Positions 54,504 to 62,926 of a stretch of 64,000 nt of DNA are shown piece after piece (within the stretch, counting starts at the first letter, position 1; each line of letters starts with the position of its first letter). Under the pieces are notes generated by a model. The model had not been told where the DNA came from. It did not search any database and saw nothing but the letters and a program-made list of their open reading frames with translations. The stretch comes from Chryseobacterium gallinarum. GTDB taxonomy: Bacteria > Bacteroidota > Bacteroidia > Flavobacteriales > Weeksellaceae. A program made the translations under genes and the position numbers. The stretch spans positions 3,662,001 through 3,726,000 of the forward strand of contig NZ_CP009928.1 of assembly GCF_001021975.1 (NCBI RefSeq). Direction: 5' to 3'.

Positions 54504-55694
54504 CTATTTTTTCACAGAAGGGTGGGCTGTTGCTAATAAGAGAGCCAGAATAATACAGATCATAAGGATGGCAACAAAGACTTCCCAGGAAAAGCCATGA
54601 AGAAGATAACCTGTACCGCTTCCCAGAACACTGGAACCAAAGTAATAGAAAAGCCAATAAATAGAAGTGGCGGACGATTTACCCCGCTTTGCATAGAGAG
54701 TTGTCATCTGACTTGCCATTGTATGGGCTGCAAAAAATGAAAGCGTGAAAAGGCCGAGCCCTGAAATAAGAATAAAGATGTTTTTTGAGAGCAGTAATAA
54801 GATGCTTAACAGCATAAACAAGATAGATCCCTTGAGGATATTGTTGGCAGGATACCTTTTTGAAAGCTTACCAACAATCATCGTCCCGACAACACCGAAA
54901 ATATACATTAAAAATATAAAGGCAATGATAAAATGACTGAGTGAAAATGGCTTGTCTTCTAGTCTGAAAGTCAGGTAATTGTATATACTTACAAAAACGC
55001 CCATCAATAATGCAGCTATAAAATATAAACGAAGCATATACGGATCCGTTAGAAAAAGCTTCATTTGTTTCACCTTCTGATGATAATCTGTTTTTTGAGG
55101 AGTGAAAAACCTGGATTCCGGAAACAATTTCCAGAATATAACACCCAGGATCAGGCTTTCTATTCCAATGATAAGAACGGCATTCCTCCATCCGAACTCA
55201 CCTGCTAAAAGAGTTGCCAGTATTCTTCCGCTCATTCCTCCGATGGTATTTCCGCTAAGATACATACTAATGGTTGCCGCTACTGCCGCCGCCTGTACTT
55301 CCTCTGTAAGATAGGCAAGGGCCACGGCAGAGACTCCCGAAACCACAAAGCCTTTGAAAACTCCAATGCCAATCAATATACCGAGACTGGGTATCCAGGT
55401 AGAAATAATGGTAAGCAAAGACGAAGAGATAAGAGAAAAAACCATCAGCCTTTTTCTGGAATAGCTGTCTGCTTTAAAAGCAAAAAACAATAATCCCAAT
55501 GCCATCCCTATGGTAGATGAAGAAACGAGTAAAGAGGTATCTCCGACACTCACGTGGAAATTTTCTGCTGTCATGGGAAGTATAGGCTGAAAAAGATACA
55601 GCTGGGCAAATACAGAAAGTCCTGAAAAGAAAATACAAAGTTTTATGTATCGTAGACGGCGGCTTCCCTGGTATGCTTTTTCAGATATATCCAT
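54504..55694 (-). CDS. MFS transporter
   Basis: 396 residues with 12 predicted membrane segments and the major facilitator loop 2-3 pattern (FKADSYSRKRLMV). The loop 8-9 equivalent (GKLSKRYPANNIL) is also present. The first half resembles drug or sugar efflux proteins; the substrate cannot be told. Single gene with 140 bases to the response regulator gene downstream of the sensor kinase. Confidence 0.88.
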   Translation of the reverse strand: MDISEKAYQGSRRLRYIKLCIFFSGLSVFAQLYLFQPILPMTAENFHVSVGDTSLLVSSSTIGMALGLLFFAFKADSYSRKRLMVFSLISSSLLTIISTWIPSLGILIGIGVFKGFVVSGVSAVALAYLTEEVQAAAVAATISMYLSGNTIGGMSGRILATLLAGEFGWRNAVLIIGIESLILGVIFWKLFPESRFFTPQKTDYHQKVKQMKLFLTDPYMLRLYFIAALLMGVFVSIYNYLTFRLEDKPFSLSHFIIAFIFLMYIFGVVGTMIVGKLSKRYPANNILKGSILFMLLSILLLLSKNIFILISGLGLFTLSFFAAHTMASQMTTLYAKRGKSSATSIYWLFYYFGSSVLGSGTGYLLHGFSWEVFVAILMICIILALLLATAHPSVKK

Positions 55695-55836
55695 GAGTTT
55701 TGCAATTAAAAAGGCATTGATTTCTGCAGAAGTATAACCATGTAAATTTGCTGATTATTTTTTGATTAAAAAAATCATTATTTCAATTATAATCATAGGT
55801 AATGATCAACAATAAAGTACTTTTCCAATGCAGATA

Positions 55837-56448
55837 TCAGTGCATCATTTCATAGACTTTAATGAGCTCTGCAATGTTTCCTACATCCAGTTTCTGAAAA
55901 ATTCTTTTTTTGTAGGTGCTTACAGTGGACATTTGTATGCTGAGCTTGTTGGCAATTTCGAGATTTCCGTATCCGTCTGCGAGAAGTTTAAAAATTTCGT
56001 ATTCCCGTGAAGACAGTTTTTCCACAGGATTGTTTCTTTTATTCTGAATGATCAACCCGATGAGTTCTGCCGGATAAAAATATCCTTTTTCAATAATAGT
56101 CTTTACTGCATTTTTAATGTCTTCCTCACGGCTTTGTTTATTGAGATAACCTTCTGCTCCCTCTCTGATGTATTGGATGGCTACGTCCTTATCATATCCG
56201 GAGAATATAAGGATTTTTAAATCTTTCTGGATGCTTTTAAGCTCAGAGATCATTTTTTTATATCGGGTCCCGGGCATATCAATATCCAGAATAAGAAGAT
56301 GGTAATGTTGGGATTCCAAAGCCTTTTTCGCCTGTTCATAATTTTCTGCAAAATCTATTTCCAGTTTTGGAAAAGCTGATTCCAGAACAAGGGCGGTGCC
56401 TGCTCGTACAACATAGTGATCATCAGCGATTAAAATTCTTTCATTCAT
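55837..56448 (-). CDS. NarL/LuxR-type response regulator
   Basis: 203 residues: receiver domain (ILIADDHYVVRAG, phospho-acceptor Asp in LLILDIDMPG, Lys in YLNKQ) and LuxR HTH (LSSREYEIFKLLADGYGNLE, QMSTVSTYKKRIFQKLDV). Its ATG overlaps the TGA of the kinase gene (ATGA), showing they form a two-component pair. Confidence 0.92.
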   Translation of the reverse strand: MNERILIADDHYVVRAGTALVLESAFPKLEIDFAENYEQAKKALESQHYHLLILDIDMPGTRYKKMISELKSIQKDLKILIFSGYDKDVAIQYIREGAEGYLNKQSREEDIKNAVKTIIEKGYFYPAELIGLIIQNKRNNPVEKLSSREYEIFKLLADGYGNLEIANKLSIQMSTVSTYKKRIFQKLDVGNIAELIKVYEMMH

Positions 56449-59447
56449 AGAAATTGGTTTTTATTAAGCGTTATTTCGACGACAGTTCCTTTAGGATAAT
56501 TCTGTTTAAAATTGATCTCGGCACCGATTTTTTTAACAAGGTGGATAACCATATGCAGGCCAAGCCCCTTTCCTCTAAAGCTGGGAGTTTCTATTTTTGG
56601 ATTTTTAAACAGGTTTCTGTATATAGCTATTTGCTCCAAAGACATTCCTGTTCCGGTGTCGGATATTGTAATAATGGTTGTATGTTTATGGCTGGTAATA
56701 TGAAGGATAATTTCCCCGTCAAAGGTATTCTTTACTGCATTGTCCAGGATATTGTGAATAATTGCAGATAAAATACCCTCGTTCACTTTAGAATAAGAGT
56801 GTTCACGGGCTGTAGTGATTATAGAGGTTCCTCTTTCTTTCGCAATTTCATAGAATAATTTTTTCTTACTTTCGAGAATCCTGTTAACCAGATATTCCTT
56901 TTCCTCAAAAATATTCTCAGTCCGGTAGAGCTCCGTATATTCTTTTAAATTCAGGGTAAACTGATAAAGCTGTTCCGAAGACTTGTAAATACTGTCAAAG
57001 TATTTTTTCTGCAGCTCTATATCATCTGATTCATAAAGTTTTTGAGAAAGCATGGAAATAAACCTGATAGGTGTAGTGATATCATGGCTGATCGTTTCCA
57101 CCAGCTTTTTCTGGTACTCTGCTTCTTTTTGCAGATTATTTTGTACCACTTCAAGATTCAGATAAGTTTCCTTAAGCTCTGAATTTTTATTATGGACAAT
57201 CTGTTTTAAAGCCTTATTTTTTATCCTTAAAAAATTGGTGGCCAGCTGAACAATGACAATGATGATAACCAGTAAAGTAATAGAAAAAGAAACCCTGAAC
57301 AGCAAGGTTTGATAAAAAAGAGGTTGAATGTTGAACTTTACCGTTTTTACTTCATACTCTCCACCCGGTGATACCAGTATTCTTACATTCAGAGTATATT
57401 CTCCCGGGCTGAGGTTACTGATGGTATATTTTAAATCTTTTCCTATGGGGATCTGTTCCCAATCGGAATTTTCCTTACCTGATATTTTAGCTTCTATGTA
57501 TAAATTTTCCAGATTGGAAAAATAGGGAAGATCAATAAATATATCCGCTGTTTTGTAATTGTTCTTCAGGTCCAGAAAATTATTGAAATATACCACTCCG
57601 GAATTTCCTATTCTGGCCCTTTCCATATAGATTTTTTTCCTGTCCGGATAGTAAGTTTTAATATCAGACGGATTGAAGAAAACAAAACCATCCATGGATG
57701 GAAATACAAATTCTCCATTTTCCAATATGTGCGCATTGGGTTGTGAGCTGCCATTGAACTCATTGGTCAAAAAGCCGTCTTTTTTAGTATAACGGTAATA
57801 AAAAACAGGGGACTTTCTGTCTTGCGCATACTGGAGCAGCTGTTTTTTAGGAACTTTAAACAAACCATTATTAGAGGATATCCAGTAAAACCCTTGCTGA
57901 TCTTCCAGAATATAATGGGCAGACTGAAGATATCCGTTCCGGTCCTCAGGCATCTTGATCATTTTTCTGTTTCTTAGGAGATAGAAACCGTCTTTATTGG
58001 TCATTACCCAAACCAGATTATCCTTTGTTCTGATAATACTTTTTATATGAGTGTTTTTAAGAACCGGGTTCGGAGTATTTTTGCCCAGTGTTAAAAGATA
58101 TAATCCGTCACTGGTGCCTGCCAGTACTTCATTCCTGTTATACTGAAAAAATGTGTTGATAAAACCATTGAAGGTGTATGTGAAATCGGGTGTTCCAAAA
58201 GTTTCTTTTTTAGAAAGATACAGGTGATTACCTGAGGTAGTGGATGATGACGTAGCAAACAGGTTTCCGCTTTTCATAAAATTTTCAAAGCCAGGCTTTA
58301 ACAATACCGAATCTTTCTTTTTATACCCGGAATTTTTAAAAAACCTTATAACGCTGTTTCTTTTTTTAATGAGGATATTTTCTGAGCTGTCATACATCAT
58401 AAAATAGCTGTCATTATTTCCAAATGCATATTTTTGGACAATGCCGTTTTTTCCAAACTCAGTCCCGTTTTCCGTAATAATTGTTTTTTTACTAAAAGGA
58501 AGAGAGGCATAAGCTACATTGTTTGAAAACTCAGTTTCCTTTCTGGCAACATAAAAGTTGGATAAACTAAGAATATTAAAACCATTATTTAAAGTTCCCA
58601 AATAAAGCTTGTTAAAATCTTTGTCATAAAACATCGAATAATAAGAGTGGTTTCCTATTTCATTATATTGTACAAGGAACTTCAGTACCGGTTTGTTCTC
58701 CGTGTATTCTACGATATAGATATTATTATGATTAATGATAAAAGTCTGGTTGGTAATTTGCTGCCAGTATATTTTTGTATCGGGATCATTAATAAGACTT
58801 GGCTTTTCAGAAACAGAAAGTTTTCCCTGGCAGATGGAATAGGTTATCCTGTCTTTAAAATTATTGATGAATAATGTTTCGTTATATACAAAGATATTGC
58901 TCAGGTCTTTATTGGAAAAGGGAATGTTTATCCTCGTTTCATTACCTTTCCCGTCTTTGTAAATAATGGTGTTTTTTTCTCCGAAATGATAGGACGACTT
59001 TTTAAGCTGTATAAAATATTGAACATCATTATAAAAATGAGATGATATGGTATTGGTTGCAATCCGATAAACAAAACTGTTTCTGTTGGAAAAAAGCGTT
59101 TTATCATGACTGTACCGTTGGGTGAGCCGGGGGATTTTGTTCTTAATGATGACTTTGCTTTCCTGAAAATTATTCAGCACTGTAATGCTGTCTGAAAGAG
59201 GATCTCCAATGAATTCTCCAAAGTGCAGATTATTTATTTTAAAATTATTAAATGTGACAAAAGAAATACCGTCATATCTTACAAGACCATCGTCAGTGGA
59301 TATCCAGATAAAGCCATATTTATCCTTGACAATAGCTTTTGCGCTGCTTTGCGGAAGTCCATTGTCAGTATTATACCATTCAGAAGTATATCGTTGTCCG
59401 TAAATATTCAGATACAAGAAAGCAAAAAACAATGCCCAGGTCCTCAT
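56445..59447 (-). CDS. Reg_prop/Y_Y_Y sensor histidine kinase
   Basis: 1000 residues. Signal peptide (LFFAFLYLNIYGQ), a large periplasmic part of beta-propeller Reg_prop repeats (STDDGLVRYDGISF, ISSNNGLFKVPK), a Y_Y_Y domain (SNLSPGEYTLNVRILVSPGG), one membrane segment (VSFSITLLVIIIVIVQLATN), a coiled link, HisKA (ETISHDITTPIRFISMLSQK) and HATPase (NILDNAVKNTF, DTGTGMS, GKGLGLHM). Unlike the SusR-type hybrid kinases, it has no receiver or HTH at the end; these are in the next gene. Signal unknown; many relatives sense polysaccharide breakdown products. Confidence 0.92.
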   Translation of the reverse strand: MRTWALFFAFLYLNIYGQRYTSEWYNTDNGLPQSSAKAIVKDKYGFIWISTDDGLVRYDGISFVTFNNFKINNLHFGEFIGDPLSDSITVLNNFQESKVIIKNKIPRLTQRYSHDKTLFSNRNSFVYRIATNTISSHFYNDVQYFIQLKKSSYHFGEKNTIIYKDGKGNETRINIPFSNKDLSNIFVYNETLFINNFKDRITYSICQGKLSVSEKPSLINDPDTKIYWQQITNQTFIINHNNIYIVEYTENKPVLKFLVQYNEIGNHSYYSMFYDKDFNKLYLGTLNNGFNILSLSNFYVARKETEFSNNVAYASLPFSKKTIITENGTEFGKNGIVQKYAFGNNDSYFMMYDSSENILIKKRNSVIRFFKNSGYKKKDSVLLKPGFENFMKSGNLFATSSSTTSGNHLYLSKKETFGTPDFTYTFNGFINTFFQYNRNEVLAGTSDGLYLLTLGKNTPNPVLKNTHIKSIIRTKDNLVWVMTNKDGFYLLRNRKMIKMPEDRNGYLQSAHYILEDQQGFYWISSNNGLFKVPKKQLLQYAQDRKSPVFYYRYTKKDGFLTNEFNGSSQPNAHILENGEFVFPSMDGFVFFNPSDIKTYYPDRKKIYMERARIGNSGVVYFNNFLDLKNNYKTADIFIDLPYFSNLENLYIEAKISGKENSDWEQIPIGKDLKYTISNLSPGEYTLNVRILVSPGGEYEVKTVKFNIQPLFYQTLLFRVSFSITLLVIIIVIVQLATNFLRIKNKALKQIVHNKNSELKETYLNLEVVQNNLQKEAEYQKKLVETISHDITTPIRFISMLSQKLYESDDIELQKKYFDSIYKSSEQLYQFTLNLKEYTELYRTENIFEEKEYLVNRILESKKKLFYEIAKERGTSIITTAREHSYSKVNEGILSAIIHNILDNAVKNTFDGEIILHITSHKHTTIITISDTGTGMSLEQIAIYRNLFKNPKIETPSFRGKGLGLHMVIHLVKKIGAEINFKQNYPKGTVVEITLNKNQFL

Positions 59448-59935
59448 ACGTGCAAAACCGATCTATGTCTTTTGCATATTACTGCAAAAAACGGTTAATA
59501 ATAGTTTGTGTATAAGTCGAAGTTTTTTTAAGATGCAGGAACAGTTGAGAATAAATTTTTATCATTGAATTTTCTTGGCTTTGTGTTTTAGTTTAAACAA
59601 AATTGATTTGCGGGTGTAAAAGTAATGAAATTATACACATAAATCATTATATTTTATTTCGTTTTAATATGAGTTTTATCTGCATTTATAAGTAGTTAGG
59701 CCTTTTAATTCTATATTTTTGTAGTAGTAATTCTACAGTATGTGAAAATTAATTCTACAAATTAAACTTAAAAACGCCTGCAATGGTTTTTCTGATGGTT
59801 TTATCGGTCTTTCTGTGCCATATAATCATATAGAATATGGGCTGGAATTTAAAGTGAATAGTTCATCAGGTTCAGGAAGGCTGTTTTTGTAGTAAAAGTT
59901 TTACAGTGCAGTGAGGTTTATTCTATGTGTGATTT
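59448..59935. other. Intergenic region upstream of the sensor kinase gene
   Basis: AT-rich without a convincing ORF or repeat. Two TTCTACA motifs (near 59729 and 59752) are present but not developed enough to call an operator. Confidence 0.4.
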
Positions 59936-59966
59936 TTGAAAAAAATGTGAAACAAAGCTATTTTTG
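59936..59966 (+). promoter_or_regulatory. Promoter of the candidate small RNA
   Basis: TTG (59936-59938), 20-base spacer, TATTTTTG (59959-59966): a full match to the phylum consensus with no protein gene directly after it. Confidence 0.65.
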
Positions 59967-59971
59967 CAGCA

Positions 59972-60080
59972 TAATTCCCACCCTTGAAAAGGAGACCTGC
60001 ATTACAATTAATGATTCTAAGGACACAAAGAACGGTTTAAAACAAAAGGATTTCTTTACAGAGATTCTTTTTGTTTTTTT
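59972..60080 (+). ncRNA. Candidate small RNA of about 110 bases
   Basis: A consensus promoter (59936-59966) is followed about 80 bases later by a good terminator (12-bp stem 60044-60055 with 60060-60071, T run to 60080). The interval holds no plausible protein gene; a 9-codon frame (60011-60040) is the only ATG-started frame I noticed inside. It includes a purine-rich AAAAGGAGA near 59987. I do not recognise a known RNA family. The 5' end is estimated from the promoter. Confidence 0.5.
60044..60080 (+). terminator. Terminator of the candidate small RNA
   Basis: Stem 60044-60055 with 60060-60071 (two G-T pairs), loop TTAC, then a run of T. Confidence 0.65.
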
Positions 60081-60243
60081 AACCTTTTATATGTATTTGT
60101 ATTCCGGCACTTTTAATGTATGCAAAATGCAGTGGTAAAGAAATAACTCCAACAATTATATTTGTTGATTTTGTGTAAAATTATGAGAGAATATCAATAT
60201 TCTGGCCTCAATTTTGATGATAAAGAACACAAAACACAACATT

Positions 60244-60453
60244 ATGAAAAAAGAAAATTTTAACCATTTGATTGGAAAAAATCGCCATGAAATTAAAAAA
60301 GAATTAGGAGACGGTTTCAATTTTTTTATGAATGATACCTGGACGTATGAATTAGGCCGGACATGGATAGGGAAAAGGATTATATTATCTATTGTATTCA
60401 AAGATGGCAAAGTCACTATTGTAGATTTATACAAAACCTTTAGCCGGAACTGA
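60244..60453 (+). CDS. Small protein with BamE/SmpA-like sequence pattern
   Basis: 69 residues from the ATG at 60244 (MKKENFNHLIGKNRHEIKKE). The pattern LIGKNRHEIKKELGDG, DTWTYEL, ILSIVFKDGKVTIVDLYKTF resembles the BamE/SmpA fold, but there is no lipobox or signal, so it should be cytosolic and not a BAM lipoprotein. Function unknown. A -7-like TATATTTG (60157-60164) lies 80 bases upstream and a terminator follows. Confidence 0.65.
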   Translation: MKKENFNHLIGKNRHEIKKELGDGFNFFMNDTWTYELGRTWIGKRIILSIVFKDGKVTIVDLYKTFSRN

Positions 60454-60482
60454 TCAGGCTCATTACATAACCTCGGAATAAA

Positions 60483-60511
60483 AAATAGAATGACATCGGA
60501 TCATTCTATTT
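60483..60511 (+). terminator. Terminator after the small BamE-like gene
   Basis: Stem AAATAGAATGA/TCATTCTATTT with seven-base loop and T run. Confidence 0.8.
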
Positions 60512-60530
60512 TTTTTGTAGATGATAAAAA

Positions 60531-60547
60531 CCTCTCAAAATGAGAGG
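60531..60547 (-). terminator. Terminator of the DUF1349 gene
   Basis: Stem CCTCTCA/TGAGAGG with three-base loop; on the minus strand it is followed by a T run. Confidence 0.65.
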
Positions 60548-60584
60548 CAAAAAATTGACTGTATATTGAAATTATTTCAATCGT

Positions 60585-61232
60585 TTATTGATTGTTTTTC
60601 AGCCACTTTAGCCGCCGAAGGTCTGGTAAGTGCTTTACTGTGAAGTTTTCAAAAGTTGCCATAAATCCATCTCCATCAGGACAGGCCGCCATTAAACCTA
60701 CCATTACAGGAGTATGGTCCTGAAAAGGGGCATTTCTCATCAAACTGTAATTTTTGTCATCAAAAGAATAAAATATCTCAACGGCATCCAGTCTTCTTAT
60801 TGCTTTAATCCAGACAGCAGGAGGTATTTTATCAAGAATAATAACGCTCCAATCACTTTTATCATGGGTAACAACCGTACTCAGGTTATATTTTCCGTCT
60901 ACAAATTCCACACCGGCTTTGATATAATGATCTTTGTCTGTTCGCAGCATAATCCCCATCTGATCAAATCTTGTTTTATAATTCCCGCTGATCTTTACTT
61001 TTGCCTCAAATTCTCCACCATACGTGGTATAATAAAAAGGAGCGTCATCTACCGTGAAACCATAATGCGAAACTCTCCAGTAGTCACTCTGAGGGGTGAC
61101 AAACATTGATAAACTGTTGTTTTTGATTTCCCACTTTTCCGGTTCATTAAACCAAATCATTTTTTCCAGGGTCTGGGCAGGTATCTTTTCAATTAAGAAT
61201 AATGCGCAGAAGCTTAAGATCAATTTCTTCAT
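60585..61232 (-). CDS. DUF1349 (concanavalin-like) secreted protein
   Basis: 215 residues with signal peptide (LILSFCALFLIEKIPAQ) and one DUF1349 domain: WRVSHYGFTVDDAPFYYTTY, GEFEAKVKISGNYKTRFDQM, GIMLRTDKDHYIKAGVEFVD and a final ACPDGDGFMATFENFTVKH. The fold is a beta sandwich like concanavalin lectins, suggesting carbohydrate binding, but the substrate is unknown. A consensus promoter lies upstream at 61268-61298. Confidence 0.85.
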   Translation of the reverse strand: MKKLILSFCALFLIEKIPAQTLEKMIWFNEPEKWEIKNNSLSMFVTPQSDYWRVSHYGFTVDDAPFYYTTYGGEFEAKVKISGNYKTRFDQMGIMLRTDKDHYIKAGVEFVDGKYNLSTVVTHDKSDWSVIILDKIPPAVWIKAIRRLDAVEIFYSFDDKNYSLMRNAPFQDHTPVMVGLMAACPDGDGFMATFENFTVKHLPDLRRLKWLKNNQ

Positions 61233-61267
61233 TTTTATAAGTAAATTCTAGGTAATTACTATTTTAG

Positions 61268-61298
61268 CAAAAGTATAATTTAACCTGAGCCATATCAA
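61268..61298 (-). promoter_or_regulatory. Promoter of the DUF1349 gene
   Basis: On the minus strand TTG (61298-61296), 20-base spacer, TACTTTTG (61275-61268), matching TAnnTTTG, about 35 bases before the start codon. Confidence 0.65.
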
Positions 61299-61316
61299 TA
61301 CTGATAAATAACCATT

Positions 61317-62057
61317 ATGGAAATCCTTGATCAACTGAACCACAAATTGCTGAACAAAAGTATAGAAAAATGTAAACTGGACACAGAACTGTATAAGCAG
61401 AGAGCTGTGATGTACTCTCAAATAGAAGGCGCCATATGTGTATTAAGTGATATGCAGGAAGATAAAAGTTATATTTACCAGTCTAAAACAGCTTTGGAAT
61501 TGGGGTTACAGTATAGTGAAAATCATCTTACAGAGATCGGTGGCATATGGGAAGAAGAATTGTTGAAAAAAATTCATCCTGATGACCGGCTTAAAAAATA
61601 CATCCATGAACTCAGGTTTTTCAATTTGCTGGAACCAATGGAGCAGAAATCCCGTGCAGATTATTGTGTAGTATCCAGAATCCGGATGAAAGACAAGCAT
61701 GATGAATACAAATGGATGGAACACCGGATGTTTTATATCTACTCACCCAATAATGGCAAGCTGAGATTTGCCCTTTGCCTTTATAATGTTGCATTGCTGC
61801 AGCCTCTCATTTCTGAATTTATGATTATTAATACTATAAAAGGAGAGATGATTGTAAAAGATAAACTTGATTATAAAAATATTTTAAGCCCAAGGGAATT
61901 AGAAGTTTTAAAATTTGTAGGAGAGGGATATGCCAGTAAAGAAATTGCAGTGAATCTTTCTATCAGTATCAATACAGTAAACAGGCACAGGCAGAATATT
62001 CTTGAAAAACTGAAAGTAAGAAATTCTGTTCAGGCATTTAAAGACAGTTTTTATTAG
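61317..62057 (+). CDS. PAS-LuxR transcriptional regulator
   Basis: 246 residues: an N-terminal PAS-like sensor region (residues 30-165, with IHPDDRLKKYIHELRFFNLL and YKWMEHRMFYIYSPNNGKLR) and a C-terminal LuxR HTH (LSPRELEVLKFVGEGYASKE, LSISINTVNRHRQNILEKLK). There is no receiver domain, so it senses a ligand or protein directly. Divergent from the DUF1349 gene with an 84-base shared region, which makes that gene a possible target. Confidence 0.87.
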   Translation: MEILDQLNHKLLNKSIEKCKLDTELYKQRAVMYSQIEGAICVLSDMQEDKSYIYQSKTALELGLQYSENHLTEIGGIWEEELLKKIHPDDRLKKYIHELRFFNLLEPMEQKSRADYCVVSRIRMKDKHDEYKWMEHRMFYIYSPNNGKLRFALCLYNVALLQPLISEFMIINTIKGEMIVKDKLDYKNILSPRELEVLKFVGEGYASKEIAVNLSISINTVNRHRQNILEKLKVRNSVQAFKDSFY

Positions 62058-62104
62058 AAGATAATTGAAAAGCCCGAAAAGTTCACCATATTATTTTAAT
62101 TCTC

Positions 62105-62132
62105 ATTAGTTAAATTTATGATTTTAACTAAT
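62105..62132. promoter_or_regulatory. Palindrome upstream of the minimal AraC gene
   Basis: Perfect 10-bp arms ATTAGTTAAA (62105-62114) and TTTAACTAAT (62123-62132), eight-base spacer, 14 bases before the ATG at 62147; a good candidate for an autoregulatory operator. Confidence 0.5.
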
Positions 62133-62146
62133 TATAAGAAGAACAA

Positions 62147-62506
62147 ATGATTAAAAGAAGCGAAGAGATTACCCAGCAATATTTTGCCTTTTTGGAAAAA
62201 CATATCAATGAAGTGATTTCAGGTATTGTTGCTGAATTTATGGAAGTAAATGAAATAGCCGGCCAGCTCGCCATTTCTCATAAACATCTTACAGATACCG
62301 TCAAAAAAGAAACCGGGAAGCATCCGTGTTTTTTTTATGATGAAAAAATTATTCAGGAAGCGCAACTGATGCTCATTACATCTGATAAATCAGTAGCGGA
62401 AATAGCACGTATCTTTACTTATGACCCCTCTAATTTTTCAAAATTCTTTAAAAAAATGACAGGGATTACCCCGGGTGAATTCAGAAGATCCAGAATTAAG
62501 GGATAG
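62147..62506 (+). CDS. Minimal AraC-type DNA-binding protein
   Basis: 119 residues, only a short N-terminal helix and the double HTH of AraC proteins (MEVNEIAGQLAISHKHLTDT, SVAEIARIFTYDPSNFSKFF, TGITPGEFRRSR). No ligand-binding domain, so its activity is likely set by its amount or by a partner. Palindromes with GTTAA/TTAAC cores lie on both sides (62105-62132 and 62739-62765). Confidence 0.85.
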   Translation: MIKRSEEITQQYFAFLEKHINEVISGIVAEFMEVNEIAGQLAISHKHLTDTVKKETGKHPCFFYDEKIIQEAQLMLITSDKSVAEIARIFTYDPSNFSKFFKKMTGITPGEFRRSRIKG

Positions 62507-62926
62507 TAGCTTGTTACAATACGCTTACGTATTTTTTTTGCTGCTTTATTTCTCTTTTAAGGGACTTAAAAGGCGTCTTTTTTGATGGTAATGAATGCTT
62601 TTGAATAATAAATACCAGGAATTTAAAAGAAATTAAAAAGAATAATGTTTTATAAATGAGATAGTTGTAAAAAACAATGGTCTTTTTTATTATTTATTTA
62701 TTAGTGTCATGTTCTCATTTTCTTTTTTTTCATAATTTTAGATTAACAAAAAACGAGTTAATCTAAAAAGAAAAATATACTAGAAACTGTAAATATATGA
62801 GTAAGCTGGTCTTTAGAAATAATAATAATAGATTTATCTTTAATGATATTTTAATCTTATAGGAAAGCTAAAGCCCTTTGAATAATTATATATTTGCTTC
62901 TTTGAACCGCACAAACAACATTAAGG
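62507..62926 (+). other. Intergenic region upstream of the oxoamine synthase gene
   Basis: Very AT-rich with no ORF of note. Holds a palindrome (62739-62765) and a -7-like box TATATTTG (62889-62896), 30 bases before the next start codon, with no good -33 TTG. Confidence 0.5.
62739..62765. promoter_or_regulatory. Palindrome upstream of the oxoamine synthase gene
   Basis: Perfect 9-bp arms TAGATTAAC (62739-62747) and GTTAATCTA (62757-62765), spacer of nine; possible operator. Confidence 0.45.

Noticed and set aside
59911-60138. 75-codon plus-strand ORF
   Set aside because: Runs through a consensus promoter and a good terminator; composition unlike real genes.
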